From: Blumeriella jaapii
Lineage: Eukaryota > Ascomycota > Leotiomycetes > Helotiales > Drepanopezizaceae
Length of the DNA: 64,000 nt
Assembly (NCBI GenBank): GCA_009599575.1
Contig: VWND01000016.1
Location: 1-64,000 of the forward strand
Reading direction: 5' to 3'
The translations under genes were made by a program, and so were the position numbers. Shown piece after piece: positions 12,572 through 23,699 of the stretch. A model generated the notes under the pieces. It ran no database searches. It worked only from the letters and a program-made list of their open reading frames with translations, and was not told where the DNA came from. Position 1 is the first letter of the stretch. The number at the start of each line of letters is the position of its first letter.

Positions 12572-12752
12572 GTAATAGCGACGAGATAATAGCAGCGAAA
12601 TGGTAGCAGCGAATTAATAACAGCGAAATAATAGTAATAATAATAATAATAATAGTAGTAATAATAATAATAATAATAATAGTAATAGTAGTAATAGTAA
12701 TAGCAACGAAGTAATAGCAGCGAAATAATAGCAGCGAAATAATAGCAGCGAA

Positions 12753-12854
<102 letters not shown>

Positions 12855-12988
12855 GTAATAATAATAATAGCAGCGAAATAATAGCAGCGAAATAATAGTA
12901 GCGAAATGATAGCAGCGAAATAGTAGCAGCGAAATAATAACAGCGAAATAATAGCAGCGAAATAATAATAATAATAATAATAATAGTA

Positions 12989-13030
<42 letters not shown>

Positions 13031-13319
13031 GTAATAATAATAATAGCGACGAAATGGTAGCAGCGAAATAATAACAGCGAAATAATAGCAACGAGATGGT
13101 GGCAGCGAAGTAATAACAGCGAAATAGTAGCAGCGAAATAATAGCAGCGAAATAATAGCAGCGAAATAATAGCAGCGAAATAATAGCAGCGAAATAATAT
13201 TAGCGAAAATATTATTAAATATAATATTAAATAAACGTAGTTTAATATAAAAATTTTAATTTAAATTCGAAAAATTTAATATATATTAAATATCGATTTA
13301 ATTTAATTATATAAATTTA

Positions 13320-13665
13320 TTTCGGTATTAACACCGATTATATTCGATATTAAATCGTTATATCGATGTAAAAATAAACCGCGCTATTTCGATATTAACA
13401 CCGATTAGCAACCGATTATATTCGGTTTTAAAACCGATTATATACCGATTATAATCGGTTTTAAAACCGATTATAATCGATTATAATCGAATTAAAACCG
13501 ATTATAATCGATATATAATCGATTATAATCGATTTATAATCGATTATAATCGGTGTATAATCGGTTTTAAAATCAATTACAATCGATATATATTCGGTTT
13601 TAAAACCGATTATAATCGGTATATATCCGGTTTTGCAACCGGATATAATCGGTTATGATTCGATC
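13320..13665. repeat. F1 palindrome cluster near terminus B
   Basis: Many copies of CCGATTATAATCGG and variants such as ACCGATTATAATCGGT, alternating with TTTTAAAACCG. Each unit is itself a palindrome. The same clusters adjoin terminus B in F2, F3 and F4. Related palindromes (GAGTATAATCAGAGTTAAC) lie next to terminus A, so both ends carry the same type of site. Confidence 0.85.
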
Positions 13666-13734
13666 TTAAATAAGCCGTACGATATGGCCGTATTAATCTG
13701 GTTTTCTTATTTACTTTTATATTAGTTTTATTAT

Positions 13735-13944
13735 TTAAAAGCGTAAATTATAATTATTAACTTAGCGTCGTAAATTTCGTATTTTTGTTTTATAAAAAAA
13801 AGCTTTTTCGAATAATACGCGATAAAATGCCAACGTGCTTTCGTATTTTTTCCGAATAATTAAAATAATATTTCGCTTATAGCGAATTTCGAAGCGTTTG
13901 TTTCGATTTGAATTTTTAATCGAAAATCGAAATTGTTACGATTT
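13735..13944 (-). pseudogene. Gypsy-D RNase H fragment
   Basis: Near-identical to 37787-37985 in the large Gypsy-D remnant, in the same orientation. It is cut off on the right by the Gypsy-B1 LTR at 13945. The minus-strand reading matches the RNase H stretch read there (TNASKFAISGIL and AYYSKKL). The 52 bp to the left (13683-13734) show nothing. Confidence 0.8.
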
Positions 13945-14207
13945 TGGCTAGTAGTATAGCTGTTAATAATATAGCTGCCAGTAGTATAATTGCTAATAAT
14001 ATAAATGCTAATGGTATTAGATTAAAGTTTAAGCACGAATCATTTCGGCTATTAGGCCTCGCGCTAAATCACGTGATTTATAAGCGTAATCCATTGTATA
14101 TAAAATTCGCGATTTCGAGCATTTTAACTCGGTGTTTTTTTTTTAATTTATATACGTACCTTTTGATTTATATCATTTTTTTAATTATTTTTAAGCTAGC
14201 TGTAATA
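13945..14207 (+). repeat. Gypsy-B1 5' LTR
   Basis: Starts TGGCTAGTAGTATAGC and aligns end to end with 20119-20396 after allowing C-to-T and G-to-A changes; the terminal GTGACA of the 3' LTR reads GTAATA here. CACGTGATTTATAAGCG (about 14071-14087) is the shared E-box region. The open frame at 13944-14210 is a fortuitous reading of the LTR. Confidence 0.92.
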
Positions 14208-14479
14208 TAAAAAAAAATCAAACAATCTTTATTAAAAAGTTTTGTATCTACGGTTAAAAACTCGATCTGTTTTTGCAATTCGAATTTTTTTCAAACCGCC
14301 CGTACCGACGTTTATTTATCGATGCTTTAATTAAAACTTTTTTTTATTAATTTTGTTTTTAAAAAAAGTTAAAGTTTTTTTTTTTATTAATTCGATTTGC
14401 TTTTGCAATTCGAATCGCTTTTTTTTAATATTATAATATTTTATGTTTTTTTTATAAATCGACGCGGCATTCGAAAACG

Positions 14480-15845
14480 AACGTAATCCGTACGATTCGG
14501 CTTCGAATTAATATTTTTATTTTTTGCTTCCGCTTTTAGCGCTTTCGAATTTTTATTCGTTTTAAGCTTTTTCGACGATTTTAATAGCGAATTTTTATTT
14601 TACGATTTTTTTATCGAATTATAATTATTTGCAGCCGATTTATTTATTAAATTCTTTCGTTTTATAATCGAATTTAAAATCGAATTATACGACGCTGATA
14701 TTTTAATATTTTTAAACCGACGAGTACTTTTACGATTATTTAATATATTTGCTAACGCTAAAAAATTTATTACGGCTCAGCAGTTTTAAATCGCTTAAAT
14801 AATCGCTTAAGCTATTGCCGCCGTTCGCTTTTCAATTTTTTTCGCTAATATCGCTCGCGACGTTTTTTTTCTATTTCGAGCTTCGCGCGCTTTTACCGCA
14901 GATTTTTAATTAATTTCCGAATATTATTTTTTCGTTCTCGATTTAATTATTTTTCGAATCGAATTATTTAAAATTAAATATCTTCGCTACGTTTTTAGCG
15001 ATTATTAAAAAAAAATTAAATATAACGTATAAAAAATAAATATAAAACTATTTATTAAAAAATATTTAAAAAACTTTATATAAAATATAAATTAAGCTAA
15101 AATATATTTTAAATATATTATTAAAAAAATAAAAACTATTATTTTAAAATATTTAAACTTCGAGTTTTATAATTAAGCTTAATCGGCCCGAAACGTTTTT
15201 CGCATTTTTAATTAGCGCTTTTTTAATTACAACCGCGTTTATCTTGTTAAATTACAATATAATAAGTTTTATATAAATAACGGTTAAATTTATAATAATT
15301 TTCGTTTTTTATTTATTCGTTACGCAATTATTAGCAAAATTGCTAAAAACCGTTAATTTAAAAATATATGCGAAAAAGTTACTTTTATTTTTAAATACGA
15401 TTTTCGAATAAAAAAATATAAAATAAATAATAATTATATTATTTTAAACGAGTTTTTGACCGTTGCGAATAAAAGGTTACGTAATATTCGAGCTGAAAAA
15501 ATGATTTTTGCCCGTCGTATAAATTATTTTTCCTTTGTTATAGCTTTTGCTAATTAAGATTTTAAACGTATTTCCGGTATTTTTAAAATTTTATAACGTT
15601 TTATTTTCTCAGCTTTTTCTGTTCGTATAGCTTTTTTTTTTTTTAACAAAGATTTTTACGAGCGTATAACTGTTATTTCTGCTATTTCCGGTTTTTTCCG
15701 TTTGGCTGCGCGTTTTCCTAATATTTATTATAATTGCGGTAAGCTCGGCTATTTCGCAAACGTTTGCTTCGACGCTAAATTTAATCGTAAAATCGCCGAA
15801 ATAGCTATCGACGAAAAGCAAAACGATTTATTAAAAAACTTTTAA
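14480..15845 (+). pseudogene. Gypsy-B1 gag with CCHC zinc knuckle
   Basis: The gag end is marked by YYNCGKLGYFANVCFDAKFNR (about 15735-15797), a retroviral-type C-x2-C-x4-H-x4-C knuckle in which the first Cys and the His both read Tyr, each a C-to-T product. The frame ends with a stop at about 15843. Upstream coding sequence is broken. The minus-strand open frame at 15609-15821 is a shadow of it. Gag would package element RNA. Confidence 0.75.
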
Positions 15846-15949
15846 ACCGTAGCAAAAACTTTTATTATAATAAAAGATTCGATTTGTAAAAAAATTTAAA
15901 ATTTAATCAGCGCTTTTTAATAAAAAAGCGATAGTTTTTAATTTTTATA

Positions 15950-16260
15950 AAATTAATACGCAATAAATTATATATTAAAACATTTGTATATATCGATAGC
16001 GAAGTTAATATTTTCGATGCGATTAAAATTTTTTTAACGTATTAATTTTTTTAACGTTTCGAAATAAGTTTTATTCGGCTGCATAAGCTTATTATATTTA
16101 TCGGCTATAATAGCGAGCCGAAAAAGCTTATTTCTTTTGCTATTTTTTTTTTTTTTACGATTAACCGACGTCGTATAATTTTTTTTTTTTTAATTACAAA
16201 CCTAAGCTTTACCGACGTTTTTATTAATCGCAAATTTCTATAGCATTACGATTTAAAATA
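15950..16260 (+). pseudogene. Gypsy-B1 aspartic protease remnant
   Basis: The frame reads YIDSEVNIFDAIKIF, close to the retropepsin D-S/T-G...NIFD signature with the Gly as Glu (G-to-A). It continues through INRRRIIFFFLITNLSF to a stop near 16262. It lies between the zinc knuckle and RT, as expected. The active-site change and stops show it is dead. Confidence 0.65.
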
Positions 16261-17073
16261 AACGTATAGCCAAAAAAAAACAAATTAAAATAGCCGTCCG
16301 ATATACTTATTATTTTTTATTTTAACGAATAATTATTCGTCGATTTTAATCAGCGAACAAAGCTTAAAATATTTAATCGCATATATTAAAAAAATGCAAA
16401 CAAACGAAACAATATAATAAAAGCTTTATATACTTTTGCTAATATTTTTACAACGATTAAAAAAGCTTATTTAAGTTTTAAAATTAATAAATTCTTTATA
16501 TTTATACGAAATTTCAAAAGCAATTTGCATAAAATAAAAAAGTTTTTTATTAGCAGTTTTAAACCGACCAAACCGATTTTTCCAACCGGGCCAGTTGTTA
16601 CTTTTTTTATTTTTAATTGCAATATCAATTATATTTCCGCCTTTGTATTCAGCGTTTTATAAATACGTTACGAAAAGCGAATGCGAATCGCAAAAAAAAA
16701 AGGATTATTATTATTTAACGATTACACGTTTATTATTTTTATATATAATATAAACAAAAAACGTTTTCGCCGTGCGAAAATCGCCGAATTTGCAAAAATT
16801 ATATAGTTCGCGGCAATAAAAAACATTTCCGTTTCCGACGTTTTGTAAATCAAATATAACGATAACGTAGTTTTTATAAAAAAGCTTTTTCCAATTTAAT
16901 ATTCGGAATTCGAAAAACTTTTTTATAAACAGAAAAGCGATAAGTTCGCTTTTCGCCGCTTCGGTATAAATTATAAAATATATTTTGCCACGGAAAATAC
17001 GCTTTTTATAAAACTATTTAAACGTTTTACGAATAAACAGTTTATAAAAGTCAAAAGTTATATTTTCGACAAT

Positions 17074-17640
17074 TTGCATAAAAGTTTTATTAAACCTTTT
17101 AATGTTTTTTTCGCCGCTTCGATTTTATTTATTAAAAAGTCAAACGGCTTTATACGCTTATATATCGATTACCGCAAGCTTAACGATTTTACGAAAAAGA
17201 ATTTCTATTTTTTACTTTTAATTAACGAAATACTAGCGCGAATTATTAAAGCCAAAATGTTTACGAAAATTAATATTTAATAAGCATTTAATCGAATCCG
17301 GATATCCGAAAAATCTAAAAAACTAATCAGCTTCCGTATTCGATACGGCATATATAAATATAAAGTTTTTCCGTTCGGCTTTATTAATAAAACCGTTATA
17401 TTTCAACGTTTTATTAATAATATTTTTATAAAATATTTGAATAATTTTTGCTCGGCGTATTTTAACGATATTTTTATTTATTTCGCGAATAATTTAAAAT
17501 ATAAAATTTACGTTAAAAAAATCCTGTCGATTTTAAAAAAACACAGCTTAAAAGCTAATATTAAAAAGTGCGAGTTTAATATTACGAAAACCAAATTTCT
17601 AGGCTTTGTTATTAATATTTAAAATATTAAAATAAACCCG
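17074..17640 (+). pseudogene. Gypsy-B1 reverse transcriptase remnant
   Basis: Two open pieces (17074-17280 and 17437-17622) hold the RT core: FIRLYIDYRKLNDFTKKNF, then the catalytic box AYFNDIFIYF with YFND at 17458-17469, then ANIKKCEFNITKTKFLGF. The first catalytic Asp is Asn (GAC to AAC). A stop at 17278 and frame changes split the domain. The starts of the pieces are internal Met codons, not real initiation sites. Confidence 0.9.
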
Positions 17641-17832
17641 GAAAAAATCGCTATTATTAAAAACTGGTAATATACAACGAATATACGAAGCGTATAAAGC
17701 TTTTTAAGCTTTTGCAATTTTTATAAACGTTTTATAGCCGGCTACAGCCGTATTTGCCGCCTCCTTACTGCTTTTATAAGCAAAAACGTTTTTTTCGTAT
17801 TCGAAAAAAAGCAGAAAAACGCATAGGAAGCA

Positions 17833-18090
17833 TTGCGCAAAGCTTTGTTAAACGCTTTTATTTTATGCTATTACGACTTTTATAAGCAAACGCGCCTGGA
17901 AACCGATTTTTTTAATAAAATAATAGCTAGCGTATTATCGCAATTGCAAAAAAATAATTTTTATTATCCGATCGGTTTTTTTTCCAAAATTATAATCGAC
18001 GCCGAATTTAATTATCCGATTTACGACAAAAAGCTTTTCGCTATTTTTCGCTTTTTTAAAAACTATAAGCCGGAGCTATTAAGCGTTTAA
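17833..18090 (+). pseudogene. Gypsy-B1 RNase H remnant
   Basis: The open piece contains RLETDFFNKIIASVLSQLQ and FNYPIYDKKLFAIFRFFKNY, the standard Ty3/Gypsy RNase H blocks (TDAS...LSQ and NY..YDKELLAI). The Ser after TDA is lost to Phe. It lies about 200 bp after the RT box in the same strand and order. Confidence 0.88.
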
Positions 18091-18639
18091 AAAAACGTAT
18101 ATATATATACCGATTACCGCGCTTTAAAATATTTTATAATAATTAAAAACTTTTCGGCCCGATAAGCCCGATAAACCGAGTTTTTCGCCGATTTTTATTT
18201 TACAATTATATACCGGTCGGAAATTATTAATACGCTCGCTAATATCTTTTTTCGCAAAAACCAAAATTTTTTTTTATTAAAAGCGCGACAGCGAGCAGTT
18301 CGAAAACAGCAAATATTTTTCGACGATAAATTAAATCTTTAAATTTTAAAAAAAATAACTGCTAAAAACACAACTACGCTAGCGTTTATAAAAATAGCTT
18401 CCGATAAGCACGACAACGACGGCATTTTTTCCGAAAAAAAAAACAGCGAAAGCGAAAAAAATAAAATGCTTATAAAAAAACCCGCAAACTTAATTTTCGT
18501 AATCGCATACGATATGCATAATTATATAATTATAAACGATTTGCTGCAAATCAATAAAAACTTTTTTTTTTTCGAAACGCAACGAATGCAAGCTCGCAAT
18601 TACAATTTTAATTATTAATTACGACAAAACAAATTGTTT

Positions 18640-19650
18640 TTCTAAAGCAGATTAATAATGCTTTTAAAACCTTCCGAACTGCGAATCTTTTTGATCCGAT
18701 ATATTTACGAACAATTTTACGTAGTATACGCTAAAATAAATAAAATAAAACTTTTAATCGATCGCAAATATTATTAAAAAGTTATAAAAACAGATATATA
18801 ACAATACGTTTCGAATTATCGTTGTATACGAATAAAAGCTAAACGCGACAAAACCCCGGGCTTTTTAAAACCTTTGCTTATATCCAGCAAATCTTATTAA
18901 TATTTAATAATAAATTTTACGAAGCTTTTATTAAACGAAAATAATCACGACTTCGCTTTTGTAATAATAAATCGCTTATTTAAGAAACTTTTATCAGTTT
19001 TTTGCTACAAAACTATTATAGCGAAAAAACTGGCAGCTTTGTTTTTAATTTATTAAATGCGCTATTTCTGCATGCCGGATTTAATTATTTCGGACCGAAA
19101 AATTTAGTTTATTTCGGTCTTTTAACAAAAACTCTGCCGCATATTAAAAACCAAAGTTAAATTAATTATTACATACAATTTTAATATCGATAAACAAACC
19201 GAAATAATAAATTAATATATTAAGCAACGCTTCCGCCCTTTTTACTTTTATTATTAAAACAATTAAAAACGCTTTTTACTTTTAATAAATATTATACAAT
19301 TGATTTTGCCGCACGAATTTTTCGGCAACGTTTTTTTTTTTCCAAGTTTTAAATAAATACGAGGCTCGCATATTTTAAAATATAAACAATCTCCGTTCCT
19401 TTCGCTCGGCCATCGAAAAGCTTAACCGCGACGAGGTTTTGCATTTAGCCTTCCGAACTAAAAAGATTATAAAATACGCGCAATCGTTTATTACGCAATA
19501 ATAAACCAAAATAAAACGCTTCGCTAATTTGCATAAACGATTAATAAATTGAAATATAAGCGACGAAATATTAATAAATATTAAAAATTAAAAACTCGAC
19601 CGATTTTTCCGGAAGTTTTCAAACAAATAGTACGGCCCAATTAAAATCGT
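18640..19650 (+). pseudogene. Gypsy-B1 integrase remnant with readable D,D-35-E spacing
   Basis: A single frame carries the three catalytic positions: Asn (mutated Asp) at 18913-18915 in IINFTKL, Asp at 19093-19095 in IISDRK and Glu at 19201-19203 in DKQTEIIN. Spacing is 59 and 35 residues, the canonical D,D-35-E arrangement of LTR-retroelement integrases. This third of the element is clearly less mutated than the 5' part. A few TAA/TAG codons interrupt it. Confidence 0.92.
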
Positions 19651-19799
19651 CGATAAAATAAAAAAAAATTAAAAGCTTGATTTTTCCGCAGATTAATTAA
19701 TTTATTTAATCTTTTATTTATATTCGCTCCGAAAGCATATTAGCAATCTTTTACCTGGCCAACGCCGCTCCGAACCAGCCTTTATTTAACTATTTCCTA

Positions 19800-20088
19800 A
19801 ACAAACGAAATAAAAAATCGAAAAATAGTAAATTCGAAATTGCATAAAAAAGTATTGCAATACCAAATCAATTAAAAAAGCGCTGATGAAAATCTCGAAT
19901 AATACTTTTGTTTTGACGCTATAACGGCCTTTTATATTTTTCAAGCATTTCACCGATCGCATTCCATCGCTAAAAGCCTTTTACGAGCGCTTCCCGTATA
20001 ATTGCAAACTTACAACGAAAGCAGAAAAGATTATACTAAATTAAAAAACGATAAACCTATAATCGCAATTGCGCGGACGCAGTTTTTC
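19800..20088 (+). pseudogene. Gypsy-B1 chromodomain-like C-terminus
   Basis: After integrase the frame reads VLQYQIN-stop-KSADENLEYYFCFDA (about 19852-19914), which fits the second half of a chromodomain (W-K-G-x(n)-T-W-E/Y-P). A tail ending IARTQFFG runs up to the polypurine tract. The single stop replaces the position of the conserved Trp (TGG to TAG). Confidence 0.65.
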
Positions 20089-20118
20089 GGAAAAAAAAGT
20101 AGTATTACGATCCTAGCC

Positions 20119-20396
20119 TGGCTAATAATATAATTGCTAATAATATAATTGCTAATAGTATAATTGCCAATAATATGATTGCCAATAGTATAATTGTTAA
20201 TAGTATTAAATTAAGGTTTGGGCACGGACCACCTCGGCCATTAGGCCTCGCGCTAAGTCACGTGACCCATAAGCGCAACCCACTGTACATAAAGTTCGCG
20301 ACCCCGAGCATTCTAGCTCGGTGTCTTTCTTTCAATTTACATGCGTACCTTTTGGTCCATATCACCCTTCTGATCACCCTCAAGCTAGCTGTGACA
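20119..20396 (+). repeat. Gypsy-B1 3' LTR, nearly unmutated
   Basis: 278 bp, TG...CA ended (TGGCTAATA...CTGTGACA). CACGTGACCCATAAGCGC (about 20259-20276) carries an E-box palindrome. In contrast to the 5' LTR it retains CA, CC and CT dinucleotides. The open frame across it is not a gene. Confidence 0.93.
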
Positions 20397-20822
20397 GAAA
20401 ATGCGAACAAAAAAAGCAATTAATTTTAATATATTCAAATATACAAAAATCGGCGATCGTTTAATATTAACGTTTTAAAATAAAGTTTTCAAGATTTTTA
20501 AAACGAAAAATATTATTTGACTTTTGAAATTAATAACTTTTTTTAGCTAAAAAACTAGCGGAAATAATATTAATAATAAAATTTGAAACGAACGCTACGT
20601 TGTTAAAAACTATATTTCAGGGCTTTTTATTTTTTTTGCAAAAGGCTTTTTTTATTTAAACGATTTTTTCTTCCGACGATTAAAAATTTTTGTATATTTA
20701 TATAAACGCTATTAATAAGGTTATTAATCTTTTTGTAAAATTTTCGATAAAAAGGTTTTTGTCGTTTATTAAATGGGTTTTAAAACAGTTATTAAAGAAA
20801 TACTTTTATTTAAAAAATAATA

Positions 20823-21430
20823 TTAATTAAGCTTTAAAATCAAAACGTTAATTCCGAAGTGCTTTTTTAATCGCATTAAAAAAAAAAAAAAAAACAGAAA
20901 ATTGCGGTAAAAAGATTTTTTTTGATCGTTTTTGAAAATTAATTTTGGAATTTGTTTTGGTTTGATTATTAAGATTTTAAAAATTTTGTTAATTACGACT
21001 ATTTGAATACTTTTTTTATTCAAAGCTTTTAAAATCTTTTTATAATTGGAAAACAGCTTTTTTCGCATTTCAGCGATTTTCTGCTTATTTAAAAAATAAA
21101 AAAAAATCTTTTTTTTACGACGATTATTTATTGCGTACAAAAGCTTTTTACAATCGGTTGAAAAATAAACATAGCGCTTTTTGAAAGTATCGCATAAGCA
21201 GTTATACTTTTTTCCTTTTTTTTTTTTTTGCTTTTTTTTCCTTTTTTTTTTTTTTTTTTTTCGATTTTTCGAAATATCGTTGTTTTTAAAATCGAAAAGG
21301 AAAATGGCGAAAACTCCGATTTTTCGGCCTGAATTATCGAATTTTCGGTTGTTTTTAAAAAAAAAACTATAAAATTCAGTTCGATTAAAATCTTTTTTAT
21401 AAAAAAGCCGGCAAATTCGTTTTTCAAATA
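20823..21430 (-). pseudogene. Copia-1 gag remnant
   Basis: A 105-codon open piece (20823-21140) with AINNRRKKK and KIAEMRKKLFSNYKKILKAL lies upstream of the pre-integrase region in element order, so gag is the likely identity. The homologous stretch near 63230-63500 is more mutated. The other open frames here (21128-21427 minus, 21181-21372 plus) are products of poly-T/poly-A runs. No clear zinc knuckle is visible. Confidence 0.5.
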
Positions 21431-22579
21431 CTCAGCTTTTTTGCCGTTCGCTTATTATAAATTAATATATGCGGCGACTGCGTCGAAAAAATCGGTAGCA
21501 ACGTAGCGGCCATTTATATTAGAAATCTTATATTCGACAGCTGCTTTATAAGCGGTTTGCTATTCTTTTATTCATTCGGTTATATTCATTTTTTCGTTAT
21601 ACGTTTTACGGAAAATATTTTTGTAATTAAATCTGACGGAGCTAACTACGGAAAAATATGCAAAAGCAATATTTTTTTTTAGAATACGAACGAATGCTTG
21701 AAATAACCTTTGCTTTTTTTATAATATAAATTTTTGACCTTTCGCATATTCCTATTTATTAACGAATTTTTTTGCAAATTAATATGAAAAATAGCGTACG
21801 CTTTTTTGTTATTAATAACGTTAATTTCCGATTAAGCTATTGCAAAGTTTATTAAACTGATTTTTATAATTAAAAAAACCTAATCGAGCAACTTCTGATA
21901 AGCAGTAACGTACTCCTGCCATTTCTTAAGCTTTTTTAAATAGTTTTTAAAAAAATAATCGATTTTATTTTTTAAATCGTCGAAAATCAAATTGGCTGGT
22001 CGAAATCTGTCGAAAAAGTTATTAGTCGTAACGGCGGCCTTTTCTGCTTCGGTTATGCCATTATATTCGGCGCATTTTCTATCGTAATCTGCTTAACGTT
22101 TTCTGTTTTTTTAATCGATAAACTAATATAAAAATTGTTTTTATAATCGTTTATTAATAAAAAAACGAAATGAAAGGTCAGGATCGGTGTATTCGAAAAA
22201 AAAAAATCTTTAATCGGTGAAATTTGTACGCTTTCAATTAAAAAATCTACGATTTTAAATCGTGAAAAAAAACCTTTTTTTTCGTAAAGGCCGACATATT
22301 ATTTTCGTTATAAAAAGTCGATTAACTAGGTTGAAAAAAATAAAAAAATAAAAATAAAATTTGTAGATTAAAAAAATCAAAAAATTAGTGCTTCTCGTAC
22401 TTTTAATAGCTTTTTATCGATTCGTAGCTTTTTGCTAAATAAGAAAAACTTTGTAAAATATAATTTTCTACGAATTTCTTTTAACAATTCGAATGGATTG
22501 ACCGGTAAAAGCTTTCAACGAGTCTCTTAGCGTATGTATTGCAAAAAAAAGCATATTGATTAGCTCCGGGACTTATAAC

Positions 22580-22880
22580 TGTCGTGTATAGCCGAATAGT
22601 CGGTAAGAATCCTTACCGAAGGCTGAGACGAATAAATTATATGCAATAAATTATTACTTATATTATTTTAAATCTGATTAGCGAGCTTTTCGCAGAAAAC
22701 GAAAGGTTCGGGCTCGCTTAGTTATTCGCTCGGAAAAACTAATCTCCGAAAAAGCTCGTTATTACGTAACTACGAGCCTTTCCGAGCTTCAGGAATATCT
22801 AACTACTGAAAGCGTATAGAAAGAATGAATCTGGAACAAAAGAAATAAAAGGAAATAAAGGAATGTAAATATAGCGCAAC
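22580..22880 (-). repeat. Copia-1 5' LTR (about 301 bp)
   Basis: Read on the minus strand it starts TGTTGCGC and ends ACGACA; TTATAAGTCCCGGAGCTA follows at the primer-binding-site position. It is much less mutated than the internal region. It contains a perfect hairpin CGGTAAG-AATC-CTTACCG (22601-22618). No second LTR is available to confirm the limits. Confidence 0.65.
22601..22618. other. Perfect hairpin in Copia-1 LTR
   Basis: CGGTAAG (22601-22607) pairs with CTTACCG (22612-22618) around an AATC loop. Its position near the 3' end of the LTR suggests a role in RNA 3'-end formation or packaging; that is inference. Confidence 0.6.
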
Positions 22881-22881
22881 A

Positions 22882-23353
22882 TATTCTTTTGATTATTTTT
22901 AAATTAGCTATAATATAAAAAGAAACCAAACAACTTTCGCTGAAAAACTTTGTATTTACAATTAAAAATTCGATATGCTTTTGCAATTCGAATTTTTTTC
23001 AGGCCGCTCGTACCGACGTTTATTTATCGGTGCTTTGATCATAATTTTTTTTTATTAATTTTGTTTTTAAAAAAAGCTGGAGTTTTTTTTTTATTAATTC
23101 GATTTGCTTTTGCAATTCGAATCGCTTTTTTTCAATATATTTTATACTTTTTTATAAATCGACGTGGCATTCGAAAACGAACGCAATCCGTACGATTTGG
23201 CTTCGGATTAGTATTTCCATTTTTCGCTTTTGCTTCCGGCGCTTTCGAATTTTTATTCGTTCCAGGCTTTTTCGACGATTTCGGCAGCGAATTTTAATTT
23301 ACGACTTTTTTGCCGAATTACAGTTATTCGCAGCCGACTTTTCTGTTGGACCC
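22882..23353 (+). mobile_element. Gypsy-B2, 5' piece (LTR sliver and leader)
   Basis: 22882-22915 matches the last 35 bp of the Gypsy-B LTR. 22916-23353 is colinear with 14208-14650 of Gypsy-B1, including the twin GCTTTTGCAATTCGAAT blocks. It is interrupted at 23353 by Gypsy-C and resumes at 29360. The open frame at 22950-23297 is an accidental reading of the leader/gag start. Confidence 0.85.
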
Positions 23354-23528
23354 TGTGAAGGGATGAAACGTCAGTTCGTTGGTCACGTGGTCCGAAGATC
23401 ACGTTGTTGTCACGTGATATCGAAGCCCGCATACATTATATTTTAGATTTTACGACACTTCTAAACTTAAAACCCCGTAATTAATGCAAATTATCTACGA
23501 ACCTTTTGCTCGTTCGCACCTTTTAATA
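23354..23528 (+). repeat. Gypsy-C 5' LTR
   Basis: Begins TGTGAAGGGATGAAACG. Contains three CACGTG/ATCACGT-type sites (GGTCACGTGGTC, GATCACGTTG, GTCACGTGAT). The 3' end reads TTTTAATA where the 3' LTR has CCTTGACA. Confidence 0.93.
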
Positions 23529-23699
23529 TATTAATTACCAAACTCCTTTTAACATTTTTATTTCAGCCCTTAAGCTAAAAAGGCCTGCCAATTCTGTTTT
23601 GTTCTTGCGCATACGAAAAATTAATAAACCTTATCGCGACAACGATTCTTACGACCTTTTAAAAATAACTTTTACGATCTTCCATTTTTACGATTTTTA

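Larger units (their letters stand above)
13945..20396 (+). mobile_element. Gypsy-B1: complete but dead Ty3/Gypsy chromovirus
   Basis: LTRs at 13945-14207 and 20119-20396 bound a 5.9-kb internal region with gag (CCHC knuckle), protease, RT, RNase H, integrase and a chromodomain-like end, all on the plus strand. A polypurine tract (GGAAAAAAAAGTAG, 20089-20103) precedes the 3' LTR. No matching target duplication is seen (GATTT left, GAAAA right). The left flank is Gypsy-D and the right flank is Copia, so one side was probably rearranged after insertion. The 5' LTR is strongly RIP-mutated and the 3' LTR hardly at all. Confidence 0.93.
20397..22880 (-). mobile_element. Copia-1: 5' LTR and gag region, truncated
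   Basis: The sequence from 20397 aligns colinearly with 62767 onward in the Copia-3 remnant, which fixes the family and the minus orientation. It comprises the 5' LTR (22580-22880), leader, and gag down to 20397, where Gypsy-B1 begins. The rest of the element is not found on the other side of Gypsy-B1. Its LTR abuts a sliver of Gypsy-B2 LTR, so it probably inserted there. Confidence 0.8.

Noticed and set aside
21128..21427. Lys/Phe-rich ORFs on both strands near 21200
   Set aside because: Caused by a poly-T/poly-A run; the homologous region at 63580-63720 does not conserve a frame.
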